From the NCBI GenBank assembly GCA_900540455.1, contig UQGD01000009.1, forward strand, positions 4,226 to 68,225: a stretch of DNA of 64,000 nucleotides. Direction: 5' to 3'. The DNA comes from an uncultured Faecalibacterium sp. GTDB lineage: Bacteria; Bacillota; Clostridia; Oscillospirales; Ruminococcaceae. Both the position numbers and the translations under genes were made by a program. Each line of letters begins with the position of its first letter. The stretch's first letter is position 1. This document shows, piece after piece, positions 40,531 through 49,273 of the stretch. A model generated the notes under the pieces. That model worked only from the letters and a program-made list of their open reading frames with translations. It made no database searches and was not told the DNA's origin.

Positions 40531-42210
40531 ATGAGAAAGATTTCGCGCAGATCGTTTTTGAAGGCTGCCACCGTTGCCTGCGCACTCACCGCACTGACCG
40601 CCTGCGGAGGCGGCGATGAATCTGCCGCCGTTTCTGTGGCCAAGGACGAAAACGGAGCCTATGTGGACACCCTGACCATCACCCTGGGCCGTTTTGCGGA
40701 ACCTTCTGCCGCTGCCCTGTTCCCTGAAGGCCAGACTTTTGAAGACAACGCCTACACCCGTTACATTGAATCCAAGCTCAACGTGGATCTGGTGGACAGC
40801 TTTGAAGCAGGCGGCGACGCTTACACCAACCAGCTGGCCACCTGCGTCGCCTCGGGTGAACTGCCCGACATCATGACCGTCATCAACTACGACACCTTTG
40901 TCCAGATGGTGAACAACGGCCTGACCTATGACCTGACCGATGTGTACGAGGAGTACGCCTCTGACTACATCAAGAGCCTCTACGATTCCTACGACGGCCG
41001 CTGCCTGAGCATGGCAACCTTTGACGGCCGGCTGATGGGTATTCCCGGCACTAACCCCGACAACAGCGTCCCTGTCCTGTGCTGGATGCGCAAGGACTGG
41101 CTGGACAAGCTGGGCCTCAACCCCGACCCCGACGGCGACCTGTGCATCACGCTGGATGACATCGCCGCTGTGGCCAGGGCCTTTGTGGACGCCAATGCAG
41201 GCGGCGGCAACCGCACCGTGGGCATGGCTTTTTCCGGCAATGATATCGGCGATGCCATGTGCATCGCCAACGCCATGGGCGGCTACATCGACCGATGGAT
41301 CGAAAACCCTGACGGCACCATGAGCTGGTCCACCCTGGAGCCCGAAGTCAAAGCTGCCTGGGCCAAGATGAACGAATGGTACGAGGAGGGCATCCTGGAT
41401 CCTCAGTTCGGCACCCGCACCACCGATGACATCAACGCCATGATGATCAACAACGAGCTGGGCATCGTCTTTGGCGCGTGGCATATCCCCGACTGGCGTC
41501 TGAGCAGCGTCAAAGCCCTGGTGCCGGAGGCCGAGTACATCGCCTATACGGTGGCCGATGACAACGGCATCGTCCACACCTACCACGAAAACGCCGCCGA
41601 TCGGTTCCTGGTGGTCAGCAAGGACTGCAAGTATCCCCAGGTGGCACTGGAAATGCTGAACATCCTCTATGACGATCTGGCCCGCGCTACCGCGGAAACC
41701 GCGCCGGAGGTCATCGCCTACATCAACGCCGGCGGACACAACGAGGGCCGTCCCTATTACATGGAAGTCCTGCCCTCCAACAATCCCTCCATTTACTACA
41801 CCGAGCACATGGCCGTCATCAACGGCGAGATGACCCCTGAGGAAACCACCATTGCCGAGAACAGAGGCTCTTCCCAGGCCATTCTGGACTACCTGAAGGA
41901 TCCCCAGAACGTCACCGAGAAAACCCTGGGCGGTTGGCACTTCTATGAGTCCCGCATCATCGGCCTGGGCGCATCCATCGATGCGCTGGAAAAGAACGGC
42001 AACGCCGAATGGATCACCCCCAAGTATCCCCCCACCACCCCCACCAGCGAGCAGAAAAAGGCAACCCTGGACAAGACCGAGCTGGAGGCCTATGTGGCAA
42101 TCGTGACCGGCGCACAGCCCATCGATTATTTCGATACCTTTGTCAGCGAATGGAAGCGTCTGGGCGGCGACGCAATCGCCCAGGAAGTCCAGGAATACTT
42201 TGCACAGTAA
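40531..42210 (+). CDS. Carbohydrate ABC transporter substrate-binding lipoprotein
   Basis: A 559-residue extracellular solute-binding protein anchored by a lipid. The N-terminus MRKISRRSFLKAATVACALT carries a twin-arginine-like motif and a TACGGG lipobox. The body has the LplA/family-1 layout (SGELPDIMTVINYDTF, MRKDWLDKLGLNPDPDGD, SKDCKYPQVALEMLNILYDD). The large size is typical of binders for oligosaccharides. GGAGGATTTTATC precedes the ATG. It heads an operon with two LplB/LplC-type permeases and two alpha-glucosidases. The ligand is inferred to be an alpha-glucoside or isomalto-oligosaccharide. Confidence 0.9.
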   Translation: MRKISRRSFLKAATVACALTALTACGGGDESAAVSVAKDENGAYVDTLTITLGRFAEPSAAALFPEGQTFEDNAYTRYIESKLNVDLVDSFEAGGDAYTNQLATCVASGELPDIMTVINYDTFVQMVNNGLTYDLTDVYEEYASDYIKSLYDSYDGRCLSMATFDGRLMGIPGTNPDNSVPVLCWMRKDWLDKLGLNPDPDGDLCITLDDIAAVARAFVDANAGGGNRTVGMAFSGNDIGDAMCIANAMGGYIDRWIENPDGTMSWSTLEPEVKAAWAKMNEWYEEGILDPQFGTRTTDDINAMMINNELGIVFGAWHIPDWRLSSVKALVPEAEYIAYTVADDNGIVHTYHENAADRFLVVSKDCKYPQVALEMLNILYDDLARATAETAPEVIAYINAGGHNEGRPYYMEVLPSNNPSIYYTEHMAVINGEMTPEETTIAENRGSSQAILDYLKDPQNVTEKTLGGWHFYESRIIGLGASIDALEKNGNAEWITPKYPPTTPTSEQKKATLDKTELEAYVAIVTGAQPIDYFDTFVSEWKRLGGDAIAQEVQEYFAQ

Positions 42211-42229
42211 CAAAGGGGGGTAGAACCGG

Positions 42230-43132
42230 ATGAAAAATCAGGTCAAAAAGATCCACTCAAACCAGGCCTATCAACTGTATTACCACGGCATGATGCTCCC
42301 TGGTTTCATCTTCCTGATTCTGTTCAACTTTGTTCCGATGTTCGGCGCCATCATGGCCTTTCAGGACTACAAACCCGCCAAAGGTTTTTTCGGTTCTGAC
42401 TTTGTGGGCCTCAAACATTTCAAATACCTGTTCGAAATGCCAGACAGCTTTGAGCTGTTCCGCAACACCCTGATCATCGCCCTGGGCAAAATCGTCTTTA
42501 CCACCATCATGTCCATCGCCTTTGCGATTCTGCTCAATGAGGTCAAGAACCGGACCCTGAAAAAGTCGGTTCAGACGGTGGTTTACCTTCCTCACTTCCT
42601 GTCCTGGGTTGTGCTGGCTCTGGTCATCAAGAATCTGTTCAGCCTGGACGGCTCCATCAACGCAATGCTGGGCACCTCACTGAACTGGCTGGGCAGCAAC
42701 GCCCTGTTCCAGCCCCTGCTGATCCTGACCGACACCTGGAAAGAGTTCGGTTATGGCTCCATCGTCTATCTGGCAGCCATCACTTCCATCGACTCGACCC
42801 TTTACGAGGCTGCTTCCATTGATGGTGCCACCTGGTGGAAAAAGGTCTGGCATGTCACCCTGCCCGGCATCCGCACCACCATCGTCCTGATGGCCGTCAT
42901 GAATCTGGGCAACATCCTGAACGCCGGTTTCGACCAGGTCTATAACCTGTACAGCGCATCGGTCTATGCCACCGGTGATATTCTGGACACCTATGTGTAC
43001 CGCGTCGGCCTGCAGGGCCTGCAGTACAGCTTCGGTACCGCCGTGGGCCTTTTGAAGTCCGTGATCGCCTTTGTTCTGATGATCGGCGCCAACAAGCTGG
43101 CTCAGAAGTACACCGACAGCAAAATTTTCTAA
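42230..43132 (+). CDS. ABC sugar permease, LplB type
   Basis: A 300-residue inner-membrane subunit with six helices. The first is MLPGFIFLILFNFVPMFGAI. The EAA loop that docks the ATPase is EAASIDGATWWKKVWHVTLP. FQDYKPAKGFFGSDFVGLKH is the extracellular segment common in LplB/YteP proteins. It follows the lipoprotein by 19 bases and precedes the second permease by 16. No ATPase gene is present. Confidence 0.92.
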   Translation: MKNQVKKIHSNQAYQLYYHGMMLPGFIFLILFNFVPMFGAIMAFQDYKPAKGFFGSDFVGLKHFKYLFEMPDSFELFRNTLIIALGKIVFTTIMSIAFAILLNEVKNRTLKKSVQTVVYLPHFLSWVVLALVIKNLFSLDGSINAMLGTSLNWLGSNALFQPLLILTDTWKEFGYGSIVYLAAITSIDSTLYEAASIDGATWWKKVWHVTLPGIRTTIVLMAVMNLGNILNAGFDQVYNLYSASVYATGDILDTYVYRVGLQGLQYSFGTAVGLLKSVIAFVLMIGANKLAQKYTDSKIF

Positions 43133-43148
43133 GGAGGTCCGTCCGGCA

Positions 43149-44024
43149 ATGAAAGTTGATAAACTCCGCACTGTCATCATCTACATCATTATTATTCTGC
43201 TGGGCCTAGTCTGTCTGCTGCCGCTGCTGAACATTGTTGCCATCTCCTTCTCCTCCTCTGCAGCAGTGGAAGGCAACATGGTAGGGCTGATCCCGGTGGG
43301 ATTCAGCACCGCAGCCTATGAGAAGATCCTGGAGGACTCCCAGTTCTGGCACTCCTTCCTGATCTCGGTGGAGCGGGTTGTGCTGGCCCTGATCATCAAC
43401 TTTGTGCTGATCGTACTGATGGCTTATCCCCTCTCCAAAACCAACGCACAGTTCCGGGGCCGCAACATCTATGCAAACCTGATGATTTTTGCCATGCTTT
43501 TCAACGGCGGCATGATCCCCACCTTCCTGGTTGTCAAATCCTACGGCCTGCTCAATACCGTCTGGGCCCTGGTTTTGCCGGGAGCCGTGCCCATCTTCAA
43601 TGTCATCCTGGTGATGAACTTCTTTGCTGCCGTTCCCAAAGAGCTTGAGGAAGCCGCCTTCATTGACGGCGCCAACCCGCTCCAGGTTCTGACCAAGATC
43701 TTCATCCCCATTTCCAAGCCGGTTCTGGCCACCGTATCCCTGTTCAGCATTGTGGGCAGCTGGAACGACTTCTACAGCGGCCTGATCTATATGTCCAAAG
43801 CCGCCTATTATCCCCTGATGACCTATATCCAGAGTCTGCAGATCAACGTGGAAGATCTGATCAAGCAGGGCAATCTGTCTGCCGTGGTGGATTCTGCCGC
43901 CCTGGGCAACACCAACCTCAATGCAGCCAAGATCGTTGTTGCAGTTATCCCGCTGCTGCTGATCTATCCCCTGCTGCAGCGGTACTTCGTTTCCGGCATT
44001 GTGGTGGGCTCGGTTAAGGGCTAA
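43149..44024 (+). CDS. ABC sugar permease, LplC/YtcP type
   Basis: A 291-residue partner permease with six helices. The EAA loop is EEAAFIDGANPLQVLTKIFI followed by PISKP. FNGGMIPTFLVVKSYGLLNT is characteristic of the LplC/YtcP group, and the end SGIVVGSVKG is the usual family terminus. AGGAGGTCCGTCCGGCA precedes the ATG. With the LplB-type subunit it should form the membrane channel. Confidence 0.92.
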   Translation: MKVDKLRTVIIYIIIILLGLVCLLPLLNIVAISFSSSAAVEGNMVGLIPVGFSTAAYEKILEDSQFWHSFLISVERVVLALIINFVLIVLMAYPLSKTNAQFRGRNIYANLMIFAMLFNGGMIPTFLVVKSYGLLNTVWALVLPGAVPIFNVILVMNFFAAVPKELEEAAFIDGANPLQVLTKIFIPISKPVLATVSLFSIVGSWNDFYSGLIYMSKAAYYPLMTYIQSLQINVEDLIKQGNLSAVVDSAALGNTNLNAAKIVVAVIPLLLIYPLLQRYFVSGIVVGSVKG

Positions 44025-44037
44025 TTTATATTCTTTC

Positions 44038-44063
44038 AGAGCGCTCCGGAGACGGGGCGCTCT
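44038..44063 (+). repeat. Hairpin inside the alpha-glucoside operon
   Basis: AGAGCGCTCC and GGGGCGCTCT pair around a GGAGAC loop between the second permease and GH31. No T-run follows, so it is more likely an RNA-stability or processing element than a terminator. Confidence 0.5.
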
Positions 44064-44108
44064 ATCTGACAAAACAACCACTCAATCACTTTTATTTAGG
44101 AGAACGGT

Positions 44109-46067
44109 ATGATTCAAAAGTATCTCTATGGTGTCCCCTTTGACACCGAATCGGTGGTCGCACCAATCCCTGCAAGCCAAGGCGAACCCCCTGTGGGAAC
44201 GGTCAAAACCAGCGAGTCCGGCTTCTGCTTTGCCTGCCCCCTGGCGGAGGGCGACCGGGTCTACGGCCTGGGCGAAGCCAACCGCGGCATCAACAAGCGG
44301 GGCTTTGTCTACGTCAGCGACAATGTGGACGACGGCCTCCACACCGAAAACAAGCAGCGAATGTACGCCGCCCACAACTTCATCGTGATCTCAGGCCAGC
44401 AGAATCTGGGGCTGTTCTTCGACTATCCCGCCCGGATTCGGTTTGACATCGGCTTCACCCGCAGGGATTGGCTTGAAGTCACCTGTGAGCGGGCCGACCT
44501 GGCCCTTTACGTCATCACCGGCGACAGCGCCTGCGATGTGGTCAAGCAGTTCCGGGCCATCATCGGCCGCAGCTACATCCCGCCCAAATTTGCCTTTGGG
44601 TTTAGCCAGAGCCGCTACGGCTACAAGACCCAGGCCGACTTTGAAGAGGTGGTTGCCAAACACCGCCAGGCCCACATTCCCCTGGACATGGTGTACATGG
44701 ACATCGACTACATGGACCACTACAAGGACTTCACCGTCAACCCGGAGGAGTTCCCCGATTTTTCCGGCTTTGTATCCAAGATGAAAGAGCAGGGCGTCCG
44801 GCTGGTGCCCATCATCGACGCCGGCGTCAAGGAGGAAGCAGGCTATTCGGTCTGCGACGAGGGCAAGGAAAAGGGCTACTTCTGCAAGCGGGCCGACGGA
44901 ACCGATTTTGAGGGAACCGTCTGGCCGGGGTGGAGCTACTTCCCCGACGTGCTGAACCCCGAGGCCCGGGCCTGGTTCGGCAGCCAGTACAAGGCTCTGA
45001 CCGACTGCGGCATCGAGGGCTTCTGGAACGACATGAACGAGCCCGCCATCTTCTACTCCCGGGAGGGGCTGGCCGAGCGGCTGGATCATCCGCCGGTTCC
45101 CCATGAAGACGGCACCATCGATCACTTTGGCCAGGCCATCGGCTGGCTCAATCTGTCCAATGCGCCGGAAGACTACGCCCGCTTTTATCACAAGGTGGAC
45201 GGCAAAATGGTCCGCCACGACCAGGTCCACAACCTCTACGGCTACAACATGACCCGGGCCGCCTCGGAGGGGCTGGCCAGCATTGCCCCGGGCAAACGGT
45301 TTCTGCTGTTCTCCCGGTCTTCCTGCATCGGGATGCACCGGTACGGCGGCGTCTGGACCGGCGACAACCACTCCTGGTGGAGCCACCTGCTGCTGAACCT
45401 CAAGATGCTGCCCTCCCTCAATATGTGCGGTTTCCTGTATGTGGGAGCCGACCTGGGTGGCTTCAACGCCGACACCAGCCGGGATCTGCTGCTGCGGTGG
45501 CTGGCGCTGGGGGTGTTCACCCCCCTGATGCGCAACCACTCGGGCTGCGACACCCGCCGGCAGGAGTTCTACCAGTTTGAGGGCCCCGAAGACTTCCGCA
45601 GCGTCATCGAGACCCGCTACCGGCTGATCCCCTACCTCTACAGCGAATACATGAAGGCAGCGCTGAACGGCGATATGCTGTTCAAGCCCCTGGCCTTCGT
45701 CTACCCCGAAGACGAGATCGCCCTTCAGACCGAGGACCAGCTGATGCTGGGCAATGAGGTGATGATTGCCCCGGTCTACACCCAGAACGCCACCGGACGG
45801 ATGGTGTATCTGCCCGAGGAGATGCTGTTTGTCAAGTTCGGCCCCGAGGGCCGCATCACACAGGAAGTCCTCCCCGCCGGCACCCACTTTGTGAAGGTGG
45901 CCCTCAACGAGGTACCCCTGTTCATCCGCAAAGGCGCCTGCATCCCGGTGGCGGACCCCGCCCAGACGGTGGCCGGCATCGACCCCGCCACCATCCGGAT
46001 GATCGGCTGGCCCGGGGCCAGCTATGACCGCTACGACGACGACGGGGTCACCATCCCCGCAGAATAA
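44109..46067 (+). CDS. GH31 alpha-glucosidase
   Basis: A 652-residue glycoside hydrolase. An N-terminal beta-sandwich (VYGLGEANRGINKRGFVYV) is followed by the barrel. Key segments are PLDMVYMDIDYMDHYKDFT, the nucleophile motif GFWNDMNEPAIF, and RSSCIGMHRYGGVWTGDNHS with the acid/base Asp region. A proximal C-terminal beta domain ends it; the distal domain is short. There is no signal peptide, so it acts on imported sugar. It should release glucose from the non-reducing end of alpha-1,4- or alpha-1,6-linked oligosaccharides. An exact linkage cannot be assigned. It follows the permeases, and the GH13 enzyme starts 12 bases downstream. Confidence 0.92.
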   Translation: MIQKYLYGVPFDTESVVAPIPASQGEPPVGTVKTSESGFCFACPLAEGDRVYGLGEANRGINKRGFVYVSDNVDDGLHTENKQRMYAAHNFIVISGQQNLGLFFDYPARIRFDIGFTRRDWLEVTCERADLALYVITGDSACDVVKQFRAIIGRSYIPPKFAFGFSQSRYGYKTQADFEEVVAKHRQAHIPLDMVYMDIDYMDHYKDFTVNPEEFPDFSGFVSKMKEQGVRLVPIIDAGVKEEAGYSVCDEGKEKGYFCKRADGTDFEGTVWPGWSYFPDVLNPEARAWFGSQYKALTDCGIEGFWNDMNEPAIFYSREGLAERLDHPPVPHEDGTIDHFGQAIGWLNLSNAPEDYARFYHKVDGKMVRHDQVHNLYGYNMTRAASEGLASIAPGKRFLLFSRSSCIGMHRYGGVWTGDNHSWWSHLLLNLKMLPSLNMCGFLYVGADLGGFNADTSRDLLLRWLALGVFTPLMRNHSGCDTRRQEFYQFEGPEDFRSVIETRYRLIPYLYSEYMKAALNGDMLFKPLAFVYPEDEIALQTEDQLMLGNEVMIAPVYTQNATGRMVYLPEEMLFVKFGPEGRITQEVLPAGTHFVKVALNEVPLFIRKGACIPVADPAQTVAGIDPATIRMIGWPGASYDRYDDDGVTIPAE

Positions 46068-46079
46068 GGAGGCATTGCC

Positions 46080-47738
46080 ATGGACCGCAAATGGTGGAAA
46101 GAAAGCATCGTATACCAAATCTACCCCAGCAGCTTCCAGGACTCGGACGGGGACGGCATCGGGGACCTGAACGGCATCCGTTCCCGGCTGGATTACCTGA
46201 AGGATCTGGGGGTCAATGTGCTGTGGCTGTGCCCCGTCATGGACTCCCCCATGGATGACAACGGCTACGACATCTCCAACTACCGGACCATCAACCCCCG
46301 GTTTGGCACCATGGAGGACTTCGACGCCCTGCTGGCCGAGGCCCATCAGCGGGGCATCCGCATTGTGATGGACCTGGTGGTCAACCACACCTCGGACGAG
46401 CACCCCTGGTTCATCGAGAGCCGCAAGTCGGTGGATAACCCCTACCGAGACTACTATATCTGGAAGCCGGGCAAAGACGGCCACGAGCCCAACAACTGGG
46501 GCGCCAGCTTCGGCGGCTCGGCCTGGAAATACGACCCCCAGACCGATATGTATTACCTGCACCTGTTCTCCCCCAAGCAGCCCGACCTGAACTGGGAGAA
46601 CCCCAAAGTCCGGGACGAAGTGTTCAACATGATGACCTGGTGGTTTGACAAGGGCATCGACGGGTTCCGGATGGACGTCATCAGTATGATTTCCAAGGAC
46701 CAGCGCTTTCCGGATGGCGAGAAACACGGACTGTATGGCAATGGCGGTCCCTACTATGTCAATGGGCCCCGCATCCATGAATTTTTGCAGGAGATGAACC
46801 GGCGGGTCCTCTCGAAATACGACATTATGACGGTGGGCGAGACCCCCGGCGCCACGGTGGAAAACGCCCCCCAGTATGCGGGGCTGGACGGCAAGGAGCT
46901 GAACATGGTCTTCCAATTTGACCACGTCGGCATTGGGGACGGACCCCTGGGCAAGTGGACCACCCAGCGCTACGATTTTATGCAGCTCAAGAAAATTCTC
47001 AGTCACTGGCAGACTGGCCTGGACGGCAAAGCCTGGAATAGCCTGTTCTGGGGCAACCACGATCAGCCCCGGGCTGCATCCCGCTGGGGCGATGACTCGC
47101 CCCTCTCCGCCAAGATGCTGGCCATCTGCCTGCTGAGCCTGCAGGGCACTCCCTACATCTATGAGGGCGATGAACTGGGGATGACCAACGCCTATTTCAA
47201 AGATCTCAGCCAGTACCGGGATATCGAAAGTCTCAACGCCTTCAAGGAGCTGACCGGCGCAGGCTTGATTTCTGCAGACGAAATGATGGAGTGCCTGGCC
47301 CTCCGCAGCCGGGACAACGCCCGCACCCCGGTCCAGTGGGACGACTCCCCTAACGCCGGTTTTACCACTGGCACCCCCTGGATTGAGGTCAATCCCAACT
47401 ATACCGCCATCAACGCCGCCGCCGAGGAAAAAGACCCGGACTCGGTGCTCAACTACTACAAGCAGATGATCACCCTGCGCAAGAGCCATTTGGGACTGAT
47501 TTACGGCTCCTTCCAGCTTCTGGCCGAGGAGAGCCCCCAGGTCTTTGCCTACCGGCGTACCCTGGCCGAGATCGGCGAGAACTACCTGATCGCTTGCAAC
47601 TTCTCAGACAAGGACGCGGCCTTCACAATTCCCGCTGATTTTGCGGGGGCCCGGCGCCTGATCGGCAATTATCCTGACACCGCTCCCACCGGCGCTGTGA
47701 CCCTGCGCCCCTATGAGGCCTTTGTGCTCCAGAAGTAA
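46080..47738 (+). CDS. GH13 oligo-1,6-glucosidase / alpha-glucosidase
   Basis: A 552-residue cytoplasmic enzyme of the GH13 oligo-1,6-glucosidase group. KWWKESIVYQIYPSSFQDSD and GDGIGDLNGIRSRLDYL give the calcium-loop start. VMDLVVNHTSDEH is region I, GFRMDVISMIS holds the nucleophile, IMTVGETPGATVE the acid/base Glu and FWGNHDQPRAASR region IV. The Val in MDVI next to the nucleophile is the residue type linked to alpha-1,6 specificity in this group. AAGGAGGCATTGCC precedes the ATG. With GH31 it should convert imported isomalto- or malto-oligosaccharides to glucose. Confidence 0.93.
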   Translation: MDRKWWKESIVYQIYPSSFQDSDGDGIGDLNGIRSRLDYLKDLGVNVLWLCPVMDSPMDDNGYDISNYRTINPRFGTMEDFDALLAEAHQRGIRIVMDLVVNHTSDEHPWFIESRKSVDNPYRDYYIWKPGKDGHEPNNWGASFGGSAWKYDPQTDMYYLHLFSPKQPDLNWENPKVRDEVFNMMTWWFDKGIDGFRMDVISMISKDQRFPDGEKHGLYGNGGPYYVNGPRIHEFLQEMNRRVLSKYDIMTVGETPGATVENAPQYAGLDGKELNMVFQFDHVGIGDGPLGKWTTQRYDFMQLKKILSHWQTGLDGKAWNSLFWGNHDQPRAASRWGDDSPLSAKMLAICLLSLQGTPYIYEGDELGMTNAYFKDLSQYRDIESLNAFKELTGAGLISADEMMECLALRSRDNARTPVQWDDSPNAGFTTGTPWIEVNPNYTAINAAAEEKDPDSVLNYYKQMITLRKSHLGLIYGSFQLLAEESPQVFAYRRTLAEIGENYLIACNFSDKDAAFTIPADFAGARRLIGNYPDTAPTGAVTLRPYEAFVLQK

Positions 47739-47753
47739 ACCAGGTGATACCCT

Positions 47754-48413
47754 ATGAATGACTTTTTCGACCTGGATGCCCCTCTGTTCCGTTTCTTAAC
47801 CCGGGTTGCGGATATGGTGATTCTCAGCCTGCTGTGGCTAATAGGAAGTCTGCCGCTGTTTACCTTGGGCATTTCCAGCACAGCCCTCTATTATGCAGTG
47901 AACAAGTCCCTAATTGAGGACCGGGGAACGGTCAGCGAGGAATTTTTCCGGGCCTGCCGCCGGAGCTTCCGACAGGCAACTTTGAGCTTTCTTGCTCTGG
48001 CAGTGCCGGAGAGCATTCTGCTGGCTGACTGCTTTATGACCCATTACCTCAAGGGGCAACAGGCAGCGACGGGTAATCTCTGGATCATTTTTACGGTGCT
48101 GAGTATCTGTGGGCTGGCCTGGATGATCTACAACGCAGCCTATGCGGCAAGATTCGACGACCCGGTCAAAAAGACGGTGTTGCAGTCCGGTGCCATGGCA
48201 TTGCTCCATTTTGACAAAAGTCTGCTGCTTTTGGTGGTGCTGGCTGCGTTCGGCCTGCTGACAGCATTCTGCCCGCCGCTGATCCTTCTGGCACCTGCCG
48301 GATATGCGCTGTTTGCCCGGTGGGTCCTTGAGAAAAAGGTGTTCTATCAATATCTTCCCGATATAGACGATGGCATAGACAAGGAGAATAAAGACTGTTC
48401 CCATCAGGATTGA
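47754..48413 (+). CDS. DUF624 (YesL-like) membrane protein
   Basis: A 219-residue protein with five or so helices, opening DAPLFRFLTRVADMVILSLL and IGSLPLFTLGISSTALYYAV, the typical YesL start. YesL-type genes accompany carbohydrate ABC loci of Firmicutes, but their function is not known. It closes this operon, and a second DUF624 gene sits in the sucrose locus of this window. The C-terminus is short and acidic (PDIDDGIDKENKDC). Confidence 0.88.
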   Translation: MNDFFDLDAPLFRFLTRVADMVILSLLWLIGSLPLFTLGISSTALYYAVNKSLIEDRGTVSEEFFRACRRSFRQATLSFLALAVPESILLADCFMTHYLKGQQAATGNLWIIFTVLSICGLAWMIYNAAYAARFDDPVKKTVLQSGAMALLHFDKSLLLLVVLAAFGLLTAFCPPLILLAPAGYALFARWVLEKKVFYQYLPDIDDGIDKENKDCSHQD

Positions 48414-48480
48414 CCTTTCCTCCAATTTGACCATTCTTTTCTACCAAAGGCAGGGGGCCAAAAGTTGTATACCGGGCAGC

Positions 48481-48620
48481 TCACCCTGTGGTGCCCATTT
48501 CCTTCATTTGCTCTACCGCTTCCTGCTGCACCAGCAGCCCAGCTGAGAAGCCAATCTTGAAGTGGCACTCATTCTCCTCGCACTGGGCGATGGAAGCCTG
48601 ATCCTGGAGTTCTTCTACTA
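48481..48620 (-). pseudogene. C-terminal fragment of a small mobile-element protein
   Basis: On the minus strand an open stretch reads ELQDQASIAQCEENECHFKI and GFSAGLLVQQEAVEQMKEMG, then stop. It has no start codon and begins where the recombinase fragment ends. I cannot name the family with confidence. The gap 48414-48480 is empty. Confidence 0.45.
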
Positions 48621-48857
48621 GGTCCCGTTGGCTGCTTTGGGTCGTTTCCGCAGCCTCAGCTTGTGGGCAATGTTCCAGGTATCCTGATCCACAATGGCCT
48701 CATGGGTGTTTGGGAAGATCATCAGCTCGTCGGCAGTGGCAGCCCGGCGCTGCTTGGTCTTGAACTTCTCACAGATGGACTTGCCCATCACTGTATGCCC
48801 CAGGTATTCCTGCCGGTCCAGGATGTGGCCCACAGTGGTGGCCGTCCAACGGTATAA
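48618..48857 (-). pseudogene. Fragment of a large serine recombinase
   Basis: On the minus strand RWTATTVGHILDRQEYLGHT, then KFKTKQRRAATADELMIFPN and THEAIVDQDTWNIAHKLRL match the recombinase domain region following the catalytic domain of large serine recombinases. The catalytic N-terminus and the coiled-coil C-terminus are missing. It stops at a TAG directly after KAANGT, at the junction with another gene fragment. Confidence 0.75.
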
Positions 48858-48915
48858 TGCAATCATCAAGGCAATCGCAGAGGGGGCTTCTCGCCTGAAT
48901 GATATCACCACGAAG
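48850..48915 (+). pseudogene. Fragment of a DUF234-type AAA ATPase
   Basis: In the plus-strand frame RYNAIIKAIAEGASRLNDIT resembles the winged-helix segment near the C-terminus of DUF234-containing ATPases (NAILxAIAxGxxRLNEIA). Nothing before or after it matches, and it abuts the recombinase fragment. The segment 48916-49030 up to the next hairpin contains no gene. Confidence 0.45.
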
Positions 48916-49036
48916 GGAAGAAAACTCTGTGGTGGCAAAATACGGATATCTAGCCGCTTGGGGCATCCACGAAAAACGGACAAACATAAGGCTGCTCCTT
49001 TTTACGGGAGCAGACTTTATGAAGGCTAAAAAAATA

Positions 49037-49097
49037 GCCGGACAACAACCAACTGAGGGATCTTCAAAGAAAATCTCTCAATCAGCTGTTGCCCGGC
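49037..49097 (-). terminator. Hairpin with minus-strand T-run
   Basis: GCCGGACAACA (49037-49047) pairs with TGTTGCCCGGC (49087-49097), and TGAGGGAT with ATCTCTCA inside. On the minus strand TATTTTTTTA follows, so it can act as a terminator. Confidence 0.6.
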
Positions 49098-49137
49098 CAT
49101 CTTGCCATTATGAAGCCTTATCTTCTGATGTGGCACA

Positions 49138-49243
49138 GTAATGCAGATGAAAGACGCTTGCTCAAGGCCCCTTGAGGGGCTTTGCCAGTAGGATGCCCTT
49201 CTAGGGCTTACTCAAGCCACCGGCTTAGCCGGTGGTTTTGACT
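49138..49243 (-). mobile_element. IS200/IS605-type end, copy 2 (inverted)
   Basis: On the minus strand this repeats 38262-38370: AGTCAAAA, CCACCGGCT-A-AGCCGGTGG, GGCTTGAGTAAGCC, CCCTAGAAGGG and GCCCCTCAAGGGGC. Differences from copy 1 fall in loops or linkers; every stem is intact. There is no second terminal hairpin nearby and no transposase, so this is a solo end or a truncated element. It lies 30 bases past the GH32 stop and may serve as its transcription end. Confidence 0.65.
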
Positions 49244-49273
49244 CAATGAAGGAGAAATGAAGGGAATATCAGG

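Noticed and set aside
44391..47489. A 1,032-codon open frame on the minus strand across GH31 and GH13
   Set aside because: Shadow of two enzymes with intact catalytic motifs; no start signal.
48899..49141. An 80-codon plus-strand frame in the remnant patch
   Set aside because: It runs through two hairpins and three unrelated fragments; composition does not suggest a protein.
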